Part shown: positions 10,870-21,900 of the stretch, one piece after another
Layout of the letters: each line of letters opens with the position of its first letter
Numbering within the stretch: the stretch's first letter is position 1
Assembly (NCBI GenBank): GCA_964017155.1
Contig: OZ024863.1
Coordinates: forward strand, 40,009,117 to 40,073,116
Reading direction: 5' to 3'
From: Oasisia sp. SBJ-2009
Lineage: Eukaryota > Annelida > Polychaeta > Sabellida > Siboglinidae
DNA: 64,000 bases
Made by a program: the position numbers and the translations under genes
The notes under the pieces: generated by a model
Databases searched by the model: none
What the model saw: the letters and a program-made list of their open reading frames with translations, nothing else
What the model was told of the DNA's origin: nothing

Positions 10870-11200
10870 CCATTTTGGCACTGAATTCAATCGGACGTCC
10901 CAAGACGTTTCATCTCAGTTCTCAGGTTCTCAGGTTATTAACTCCAAACAGCCCAATCTTGGGCTAACGCAGGAGTCACTGAGGATGGTCACTGCCAGGG
11001 TGCTTGTCGTCCTCAGTGGTTCTTTTACGTCCCAAATTGAGACGGGACCGACATTAACGTGATTCTCCGATTCACGGGGGATACACAGCCCCCAATGTTG
11101 AGAGCCAGATTGTTATATCACAACTGCCGGTACCGGGGATCGAACCCGTGACTCCGGCGTGGCAGGCGGATGTGGTAACCACTACACCACCCGCGCTCTC
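10870..11200 (-). repeat. tRNA-derived SINE (Gly-like head)
   Basis: On the minus strand this begins with GGGTGGTGTAGTGGTTACC (A box TGGTGTAGTGG). It continues through an anticodon-loop-like CCTGCCACG (GCC, glycine-like) and reaches GGTTCGATCCC (B box), with correct tRNA spacing over 11,200-11,125. A body of roughly 250 bp without coding potential follows. The acceptor-stem halves do not pair, so this is a SINE promoter head and not a tRNA gene. It would be transcribed by RNA polymerase III and moved by a LINE's machinery. Confidence 0.8.
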
Positions 11201-11205
11201 ATCGA

Positions 11206-11530
11206 CTGTAAATGTACATTAATGTAGACATTATGCTTTCATATTGACGGACATATTATACGATATCAATATTTAACTATGTGTGAAGACGTAGCAGTCT
11301 CGTATGATGCATACGGTGAGCTATAGATGATTTTAAACATCCTTTCCCGAATCAAGCCAGCAAACCTGTCGTCGGGCCACCAGTCGACGTTCCATCTGCT
11401 GTAAAGGTACATTAATGTACATATTATGCCTTCATATTGACGGACATATCATACTATATCCATATTTAGCTATGTGTGAGGCTTCGGAGTCATGCGAATT
11501 CAACAGCTGATTGTAGGATGATTTAAACAA
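11206..11530. repeat. Two diverged direct copies of a ~130-bp block
   Basis: The block with TGTACATTAATGTA, then CATATTGACGGACATAT, then TAACTATGTGTGA appears at about 11,208-11,345 and again at about 11,400-11,530, a period near 192 bp. The second copy runs into the inverted segment at 11,522-11,543, so it belongs to the fold-back structure that starts at 10,615. Confidence 0.7.
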
Positions 11531-12194
11531 GCGTTCAGCAAAATTTCCCGCAACACGGTGCCGCATTTTACATACGTCAAGAATACGTAAAAAAACGGCA
11601 CTCAGACCCTAGTTGCGTCAGAGCGCCTTCTGTCGGATTAGTTATTGTGGTACCTCATTGTGTTTCTCTTGCTCCCAACGGCAGTTGGCCTCATTACGGC
11701 ACAGATGACTGTAGCTATTGTCAACGCAAGGTTGATATAAAGGTTGATCTCATTTTTTTTATTGCATTTCAAACAGCATTCGTAGACAACTTAGTAAGGT
11801 GGGTGGGGTTGTTTATAGTTTGTTAACTGGTCTGAAGAAGAATAACATGTCGTTAAATTGTTTTTAGTGACGGTAGTTTCAAATGAAAAAGTGTTACTTT
11901 GTTTGTACTCACACTTAACATACGTAAAAAATTATGTATACAAGTTTACAGGAATACATTAGATACTTAGCAAACTGAACAACCACATCATTGTGGTAAA
12001 AATGTAGCCCTACATGTTTATCTATGACATGTTTACTATAAAATAGCATGCAACTAGACCGCCCAACTGTTTTTATACATGAAAAACAATTATGTTTTAT
12101 CTCTTCGCCAGCCTTCAAAGAGCGTAACCGTGGTCTAACTAGAGCCACTAGGTCAGTTTAGCATAACCAGAGCTATTAGCTCAAATATAACCCA

Positions 12195-12301
12195 GCATTG
12201 CCACTGAGACGGCGCAACGCGCGCGCTATGTCATATGGCGTCATGTCATGTGGCGCCATCTGTTAGATCTGTGTAAATGTCACTACCTGTGGCGTCATCA
12301 G
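12195..12301 (+). promoter_or_regulatory. Candidate RAE1 promoter / first untranslated exon
   Basis: A short CpG-rich patch (GGCGCAACGCGCGCGCTATG at 12,210-12,229) stands out from AT-rich surroundings. It ends at GCGTCATCAG followed by GTGAAT, a possible splice donor at 12,302. The coding exon of RAE1 opens with a 3' splice site at 12,983-12,984, so an upstream untranslated exon must exist, and this is the best candidate. No TATA box is evident. Confidence 0.3.
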
Positions 12302-12984
12302 GTGAATATCATAAGTAGCAACAAGCTTCTGACGATAATATTGCGGGAATGTAAGTGTATGGTTCATAATCGAACCACGATATGCACTAATAAAACACAT
12401 GTGAATAATTTTACGTTAACCCTTCTGCTGATGTTTGGTAAAAACCGAGTTTACAGTAATTATATATGCTGTAATGCAACAGTTTCCTTTGAAATTGGCA
12501 TCAAGAAATCATGTTGAGCGATATTAGAGTTACCATATAATTTCACCGTCTTGCAATTACGTTTCAAATGATATAAGGTTTATAACGGTATATTCAATAC
12601 AGCACGTGGGTATCTTTGTCATGAGAAACGTCTTGTAAAGTAAGTATTCGTAATCCATTCCGTTAATCGGGTAAAATGTATTGATTAAATTACCCGAATT
12701 ACTTTCAGTTTGAAACAGGAGACGCAATATTAACGCTTTTGCCAAAAGCCCAAAAAGGATTCAGGTCGAATCGCCCGTTTCTGCAATCGTTTATGTTCGG
12801 CTATGCAGGTTATGTAAAGTGAATGCTAAATTTGTTGCTCTATATTAAGACAATGTCTTTCTTCAAAGTACCAGTTGGTGACTTGGTGTTTTTTCAGTGC
12901 TTCAGTTATTAGTTAAACAATAAAACATGGGAAATGTAGAACATCTGTGATTTTGTTGAGTGATTCTTGTTTTATCTGTTGCAG
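12302..12984. other. Probable 5' UTR intron of RAE1
   Basis: AT-rich and without coding signal. It ends in a polypyrimidine tract and GTTGCAG at 12,978-12,984. If the exon at 12,195-12,301 is wrong, this is simply upstream intergenic sequence. Confidence 0.4.
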
Positions 12985-12996
12985 AACAACATCACA

Positions 12997-15900
12997 ATGA
13001 GTTTATTTAGCGGCACATCCAGCTTTGGCACGTCCAATTCCATATTCAGCAGTGCAGCAACATCTGGTAATGTGAACCCCATGAAAGACATTGAAGTGAC
13101 ATCTCCGCCTGATGACAGTGTCAGCTGTATGGCCTTCAGTCCTGGTGTTCTGCCCTCCACGTTCATTGTTGTCGGAAGCTGGGATAACAATGTAAGTGAA
13201 GCATGACTTTTGAGGTGACTTTCCAATTATCATTATCAGCAAGTGTTGTTCGCTCAAGCTGTTTTCAAACTTACTTCTATGCAGTAACAGAAAGCACACT
13301 CCAAACATGTTATTGTCAGATAACTACAAGATCTAACAAACACTCAATGTGCTGACAGGTATTTAAAATAAATAATTATTATACATGTTAATTGATAAAA
13401 AATGGTTCCTTTGATCTTTAGCATTTCCTGTAAGCAGACAATGCATGTTTTGTTTATGTACCTATCCTTTATGGTGACAAACCAAAAGGCATAACGTGGT
13501 CGCATTTCAACCCATTTTCATTTTAAAACATGAATATATTTGATTAGTCATCTTTGTTTAAATCATATCCAGGCATCCTGCAAGAAGTCTACTTCTTCAG
13601 AAGAATCTCAACTTTAGGATGATTGTTGAATATTGTAAATATTTATTTGTTTGTGGGTTTCAGTTAAGTCTGATGTACATGTGTATGGTACTTTGCAGGT
13701 ACGCTGCTGGGAAGTGCAGCAGGACGGTCAGACGATTCCCAAGGCTCAGCAGACACACACCGGCCCTGTGATGGATGTGGCCTGGAGTGATGTAAGGGCC
13801 ATGCTACTCATCAAACATTAGTGTCATCCATTATCCATGCCTTGTTGTGTGTCTATTTTATTTATTCAACAGACGTGTGGCTGCATTGGTGTAACTGATA
13901 ATCGAGATAACATTTTAAACTCTCGTTTCATACAAAAATAAAGACTGACTTGTTTAGAATTGCATTTCTGCTTAAAATTGCCGGCTGTCCTGCAGTCTGA
14001 TGATGACTCTTATGCATGCCTTATCTTGTGTAATTGTTTCTTCTTTTGAGCTCTGGTCTGAAGATGTATTCATTTTAGGATGTCATTAGGATTTTGGATC
14101 AAACTTTTTAGTGATCCTGTGATGTTGTCTTGCTACTAGGATGGTACAAAAGTGTTCACAGCATCATGTGACAAGAGCGCCAAGATGTGGGATCTCGGAA
14201 GCAACCAGTTTGTGCAAGTAGCTCAGGTAGGCAACAGTTCCATTACCATTACATGACTATACATGTAGTTGGTGTTTCATCTTGTCACTTCCTTAAGATC
14301 TACGCCACGTCAAAACTCACACCTGTGACGCATTCATGTTCATCTTTTATTAGTTATTTTAGATTCCATCTGTTTTAACTATAATGCATATCTACAACGT
14401 GTGTTATTAACAAATGCTGGCGAAAATGAATGACTGTGGCATAACCATGTAACAAGATGCTGGTGGTAGATGACACCGGTCCCATGTTGCATACTGGTCA
14501 GGGTTAGGTTCAAATACATATTTTAATACAGAAATTTTGTGTATTATTACAATTACCAACAAAAGGTAAAGCATTGCCTGATATAAGCTGGCTCAGGAGT
14601 CAAGACAGAATGTCAGGAGTGGGTAGGCACACTGAGAACATTGGTTTACAGTGAAGCTGGTCAAATATTAGCATCAATGTATGAATGGAAAGCCAGTGAC
14701 TCTTATCTATAGCCATATAGGCAAGTATTCACAGGGAGTGGAATCTGGAATAAAATGCCTTATGTTACATGTGTTATTTATGATTGTTCTGGCCGACTTT
14801 GACATCCACTGAACATATGGGGACATTTTGCATAACTTTCATTTGCAAAATAATTACTGATTGAATTTGCATCAACAAACATCATTTATGAATACTTCAG
14901 GAAGCCTGCTTCTGTGTCTAGCTACATCCGGAGGGTGGGAACTTTTGCTTTTATCTATGGTACATTTTCAATGTGGAATTACATGTGTGTATTGAATATC
15001 CGGGCTCATAGTATAAACCAAATGTGTGCCACATCATTGGTGCCAGCAATAAAACAAAATTGTTGATGATGCTGGTGATGATGTGACACGTGTGTTTGTG
15101 AGTGTGTCTAGTCAGTGGCTCCCCCTGTCCGCAGCATGATGCCCCCATCAAGACATGTCACTGGGTGAAGGCTCCAAACTACAACTGCCTCATGACAGGA
15201 AGCTGGGATAAGACACTCAAGGTAAGTCTAGTTTTAGGAGTATTTGTAACCATGTGTAATCGTTGACACTTTCTGAGTAATCATTCTCTGTGATTCGGTG
15301 GACGTTTAGCAAACATCAAACAAAGTGATCAAGTTCATTCTTTTTGTATTACAAAAATATATATACCATTTGCTGAATTTTGGCAAAGAAGTTTTATATA
15401 TCAGTTTTTTTATTTAAGCAATCAGGAGTTGTTGCAAATGCCAGAACTAATTTTACAGGAGAAATCACTATTTGGTGAAACATAAATTCATTTATAAAAA
15501 CATTAGTACAATATATTCTTCTTGTATATTTCAAGATGTATATCTACTGGTTGATTCTGTAAAATGTCACGAAGATTTGACTATCTTGAAATAAGATAAC
15601 GTGACTTTAACTTTACAAAATGCATGTTCTTTAAAGTGAAAAAAAGGCAACAGTTTGGTGTTATGCACCTAAAAGAGTTTACACAAGCTAATCATTTGCA
15701 TCTACAATCACATTTTTCACATTAGTGGTTTCCTCAGAAAGTGGTTTTAAAGTGGGAAAATCTAGCTAAATCACCGACACCATGAACGGGCCCATCTTGG
15801 TTCTTGCAACCAATCACAACCCAGCTTCTATCTGCACTTTGGAAAAGTAATACGTCACGGAGTCGTCTGTTGGTTCAGCTGTCATAACAGAGCCAAGCGG

Positions 15901-18675
15901 TTCGCTAAAAGTGCCTTACGTCGGTTTACAACAAAATCGCGACAGCAATATGCCACACGGTTCCTCAAACGCTTGTAGCAACAGTACAGTGAAAGACAGT
16001 ATCAGTAAGCTGTCTTTTTGTTACCCTTTGAATTGACTAGAACTGAAAAGGTGGTCCAGTCGATTCGTTGGGACAGTCACAGACACAGCGCGGATGCCAG
16101 GCAACTGGGTTGGACTGACCTAACTATGAAAACGAACGCCAGCAGCCGCCAAACTTCTCCTCATCTATCTTACATACATATACATACACTACGTTATAAA
16201 ATAAAATAAGTTGCATTCCTCTAACGAAGAAAATCCATCTAACAAACACGCAGATGTCGACGGCAATTTCGTCTGCCGCTGCCCGGTTTCTACTTATGAA
16301 TTATATTTCCACCACCAGTAACGACAAGACACTGTATTAATTATCGGGACAATAAATCACTGAAATTTAAACAGAATATGAATATAATATGGGAAATATA
16401 TGGTGGTAGAAAAAGAAGGTTTTGGTGCAGTTAAAACTTATAATATCATATGTTATTGTTTAGTTATTATTGTTAAAAAACATCGTTTATGACTACCTGG
16501 GTAATAGACAATGTTTTTTTTTAATATTACCTGTGGGTAGCATCTATTTTAATAACATTATATTGTGAAGTGCCACAAACAAATATGGATTTGGCGCTAT
16601 ATGAAATAAAATATTATAATTATATTATAAGAAAACTTAACATTTTCTGAAGATCTTGGTAATGATAATAATTAATTATTACTATATTACTTGATTAATT
16701 AAACTATTTCGCGCGTGCGAATGCAGTAAATAAAGTTTATAAATATATTCGCGTGCACCGCCTAACGTTATTTCGTGTAAAGCTAACTTTTATAGCGATG
16801 TTACGGTAACCGCAGTCTCCGAGGTTGAAGAGCCTGAGTTGCTTTGGGAGCTGCCACCACGGACATCTGGTCTGTGTGACAGCACAGGCCTTTGTCTTTG
16901 TGGCTGAAATCTATATCCAGCCACTTCTGAATCCGTGCTATTTCCGTCAGACGAAGAATCAGAAAATCATCCGTATTATTTAAGCTCTTTTGTGAGCGCA
17001 AAGTCACAGCGCCACCCAATGGAGTTGCCAAGAAGTAGTACGACAGCCTATCAGTGGCCGGTCCTCCGATACGTCACTGTTTTTCTAAAATGGAGTTATC
17101 CATAAACTTTCTATTCTATGTGTTCTAAATATTTTTTCTGCTAAACCGCTCACGTTAAAAATGTGATTGAGGTAGGAAAGTGTTAGTTTTTCTTAGCTCT
17201 ATTAGGCCCATATCACCAAACCCTAGCCATTTTCCCTTTAAGTAATTTTTGTAAATTGTTTACTTTCAGTTCTGGGACTTGAGATCGTCAAATCCAATGC
17301 TGGTGATAAATCTGCCAGAGCGATGCTACTGTGCCGATGTGGTAAGTATGACCATTAGCAACAGGCAGTTACAGGCAATGTGTGCTTCTCTTATACGAGA
17401 GATTTATTGATTTACCGTACAGACAAACAGTATACTAATGCCAGTAGGACATTGTGTTCATACATGGAGTGGGTATGTCATTTGTGTGTGCGTGCGTGTG
17501 AGTGTATATACATTTTCTGTTTGTTTTAATATTTTTAACCAGATTCATTTTCAGCTAATACTGGTATGTTGCAACTCTGTAAAGTTCATAGAAGTCATTA
17601 TAACATGTATGAATACACAGCTTAGAAGATGTGACCCTACAGGTGTATGTTCTACCTGTGACCAGGTGTACCCGTGACCCTACTGGTGTTTGTTCTACCT
17701 GTGACCAGGTGTACCCGTGACCCTACTGGTGTATGTTCTACCTGTGACCAAGTGTACCCATGACCCTACTGGTGTATGTTCTACCTGTGACCAGATGTAC
17801 ACATGACCCTACTGGTGTATGTTCTACCTGTGACCAGATGTACACATGACCCTACTGGTGTATGTTCTACCTGTGACCAGGTGTACACATGACCCTACTG
17901 GTGTATGTTCTACCTGTGACCAGATGTACACATGACCCTACTGGTGTATGTTCTACCTGTGACCAGGTGTACCCGTGACCCTACTGGTGTATGTTCTACC
18001 TGTGACCAGGTGTACCCATGACCCTACTGGTGTATGTTCTACCTGTGACCAGATGTACACATGACCCTACTGGTGTATGTTCTACCCGTGACAGGTGTAC
18101 CCATGACCCTACTGGTGTATGTTCTACCTGTGACTATGACCCTACTGGTGTATGTTCTACCTGTGACAGGTGTACATATGACCCTACCTGTGTTTGTTCT
18201 ACCTGTGACCAGGTGTACCCATGACCCTACTGGTGTATGTTCTACCTGTGACCAGGTGTACCCATGACCCTACTGGTGTATGTTCTACCTGTGACCAGAT
18301 GTACCCATGACCCTACTGGTGTATGTTCTACCTGTGACAGGTGTACCCATGACCCTACTGGTGTTTGTTCTACCTGTGACCCGGTGTACCAATGACCCTA
18401 CTGGTGTATGTTCTACCTGTGACAGGTGTACCCTATGGCTGTGGTGGGGACAGCCGGCAGACAGGTGATCATCTACACCTTGGAGACAGAGCCTCGAGAG
18501 TTCAAGCGGATCGAGTCACCACTCAAGTTCCAGGTATCTGCTGCGGTCCTCCTCCAGACAACTGAACCTGCAGTCACTGCCCTGTCAATTGACATAAAAT
18601 ATTAAATCCCACTTGTTACAACTTTTTTTGTGTGCTATTCAGGAACACTTTATAAAAATTTGTGGAAAACAGTTT

Positions 18676-18735
<60 letters not shown>

Positions 18736-18941
18736 CGTACGTACGTATACGTATGTACGTATGTACGTATACGTATGTATGTATACGTATGTATACGTAT
18801 GTATACGTATGTATACGTATGTATACGTATGTATACGTATGTATACGTATGTTTGTATATATATATATATATATACATATATATACATATATGTATACGT
18901 GTATATGTATACGTGTATATGTATACGTGTATATGTATACG

Positions 18942-18973
<32 letters not shown>

Positions 18974-21900
18974 AAATAGGATATCTCAGATCCATCCATT
19001 ATTGTGTCAAAACTGGACACGCACAACTTCAGTATATTTAATTGCATATGTGGTCAAGACAGCTGTGCTGTGATAGAACACAGGAAATAGACGTTCTGTC
19101 ATGTGTTTTGTAGCACCGCTGCGTCAGCATATTTCCTGACAAGAAGACGAGTGCACCCACTGGCTTTGCCCTTGGCAGCATTGAAGGTCGTGTGGCAATC
19201 CACTATGTCAACCCGCAGAATCCAAAAGACAACTTCACATTCAAGTGCCATCGGTCCAACGGCACGACAGGAGGTGTCCAGGATATATATGCTGTGAGTT
19301 AATATGATTCAGATCCATAAAAACCAGGACCAACCGCTTTAGTACTAGCTTTTTCCCCTTAGCCATTCAAGCCCAGTCAAAACAGAAGTGATTTTTCTCC
19401 CACCTGCAACAAACACATATTCCACTTTCCGGTGAATTTTTAGTGTATATTTCATCATAATTTATTATATATTATTTTATTTCATATTTTACATGTTAAG
19501 CTAATATATTTCTACTAGATCATATCAATTATTTATCAATGTTATAAAGACAAAAAATATTCGGACCTTTTTATGTGATTGTTCTTATTTGTTGATTTAT
19601 TATTTTATTTAAAGTAGTAGTATATTTTATCATCATCGTTTGGTGCATGTGAATGTATAGTCATGTGAATGTACTAGTACGACGACCAATATCATTACAC
19701 ATTCTAATGTTTTATTGTAACTAGAATGTGAACACATGGCAATAAAGCTATCTTATTTTATCTTATATCAATTAACATTGAGAAATTACGTTAGCATAGT
19801 TATGCAGACAACGATAACATGGCAGCAACATTTCTGCTAGTGTGTCTGGGAGACATCGAGATCTTCCCATGAAAGGTGTAAAATAATTGGTTAAATCTAG
19901 TAACTTGTCATCAATAAACTAAAATAATCAAATGTAACATCTAACAGTCAGGCTTGCCCTCTTATTTTGGACCCATCTGCAAATGACATATGCAATAGGT
20001 GCTGAGTGGGGTGGTAGTGATCACGTATGTGGTCCTTACGTAGTGCTGAGGATATATGCGAACCATTTCCACTAACTAAACACCTCATCTATGAATGGCA
20101 ATACAGGAAGAGAGAGAGTCAAGAGACAGAATCCTCCCCCGGCTTAAGGCAAGGGTGTAGTCGGGCCAGAATGTGATTTTTACCATTTTTGACATTAAAA
20201 TGAGTTTTCAGTTGTTGACGTTTCCGTGTACAACTATTATTTAACTTGTCATTCATGTATGTTGTACTGTTGAAATAAACAAGTTTGTGTCAAAAACATG
20301 CCTTTTATGTGATGCCTGTCATTGCTACGTCTTTGTTTTTGTCAAATTAAGTGTGAATTGTGTGATTTTCTTGGATCGATCGTGTCGCGATAAATACAGG
20401 CATTCCAACATGGCGCATATCATGGGAAAGCCCCGTATTCGCGCTGCATGATGGGAGAAACCGTTTTAAAATATCACCGAAGGCGACCGAGTAATCTCGA
20501 CTAGAAACGAACCCCCCATTTAGACTCGCGAAGACAAAGGACCTGGGGGATCCCACGATGATTGGCCAGACGGCATCACGTGATGTCGGCTTATTTTCTG
20601 ATTGGTCGGAATACTAATTCCAGCCTCGCGTCAGCTTGTGATACTAGCTACGTCCAATTCGATCGCCATTCCGTATTCTCTGTTTTTATATAGTAATTTA
20701 GCTTTCCAAATCGACATTATGCCGTTTGGTCGAAAGCGTACGGGTGGTTATGGTGCGGGGAAGCGGAAGAGGCTTCAAAACCTGCAGTTAGCTCGCGATA
20801 AGAAGATATCTCGGGATGAATCGGTGGCCACAACGAGTTCTGCGACCGTGACCACGCCGACGAGAATGGCAGGCGGAGTAAGTTCATATGCCTGTTTTAT
20901 ATATTACCGATGCTTACAGAACATATGATTACGATGTTTTCTCCGAATATATAGCATAGTTGGCATGTCTCGACTGTAAAAACGATTTGATGTCGACATA
21001 GCGTTATGTTGTTGCCGTTCGTCCCATGTTGATGTTCAGGCCCAGGGTCCATCCAGGCACTCCAGAAAGAGTTCTGACGTACACTTACAGTATATACATT
21101 TTATGTATTATATCCAGGTTTAGATGACGCTATTGTTGATGGAGAATATTTCTACGTTGCATGGTATTCAGTGGAAATGTGCTTTATAATACACATCAGT
21201 ATTATTCACTCCTTATATATATAATATACAATACAGTTTTATTGTGAAATAAACAGTGAAATTATATGCTATAGCCTATACTCCCATTGCAGTTCATTAC
21301 ATGCATTGTGTGTATCTGTTTCCAGGAATCAAGTCAGCCATCCACATCACGTAGAATATCTGCAACTGAGAGGAAGTTTGGATATGCCGAACTTCTGCGT
21401 GAGATGCGTGTATCCGACTTCCCAGTTGAGGGCGTACGTGAAGAAATTGCTGGGGAAGGCCTCTCAACGGTGATTGTACGCTGTTCCGTATTGCCATCGC
21501 TCGTCACGAACCTGTCGTGCACGTCATGCAAGAAGCGCACCCTCTCCATCCGAGCTGTCGACCGCACACTCGGAATGGTCTGTGGACTGGAGACGTTTTG
21601 CACCAGTTGTGATACGGTTCTCAACTCGACTCTTTCTTCCGACCGAATTGGAGAGATGCAGGCAACAAATTCCCCATTCGTTGTGGTGCGATGAAGTGCT
21701 GTGAACTTTAGTGACACAGTGAACTTTATATGTGGACTGGTGAACTTTACATGTGGACTGGTGAACTTTACATGTGCAGTTGTATCATATTTTGCAAATA
21801 CGGTTTCTGTTTTTTTACATGTTTTTACAAAGTTGCATAATGTTTCATACATTTTTATTATTTTGAAATGGAAACCCTTCTGAGCTTTTCCCACTGATAA

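Larger units (their letters stand above)
15635..17237 (+). mobile_element. TTAA-flanked TIR element with THAP remnant (Kolobok-like), RAE1 intron 4
   Basis: TTAA lies at 15,631-15,634 and at 17,238-17,241. The ends inside are inverted copies over roughly 100 bp with moderate divergence. The left end reads AGTGAAAAAAAGGCAACAG then TTTGGTG, with CCTAAAAGAGTTTA further in. The right end, reverse-complemented, reads AGGGAAAATGGCTAGGG then TTTGGTG, with CCTAATAGAGCTAA further in. GCGGTTTAGCAGAAAAA-like sequence recurs at the inner limit. The ends are clearly related to those of the element at 39,769-40,621. It carries a decayed THAP domain start and a retroposon-like tail. TTAA duplication plus THAP fits the Kolobok superfamily (inference). 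Confidence 0.75.

Noticed and set aside
11125..11200. tRNA-Gly gene
   Set aside because: A and B boxes and a GCC-like anticodon are present, but the acceptor stem does not pair and a SINE body follows.
17438..18267. Open frames with a repeated Cys-containing peptide
   Set aside because: They are the 43-bp minisatellite read through; 43 is not a multiple of three and the array is intronic to a well-defined gene.
18613..19047. Open frames of 105-143 codons on both strands rich in Tyr, Ile and Thr
   Set aside because: These are translations of the TA/GTAC microsatellite in RAE1 intron 6.
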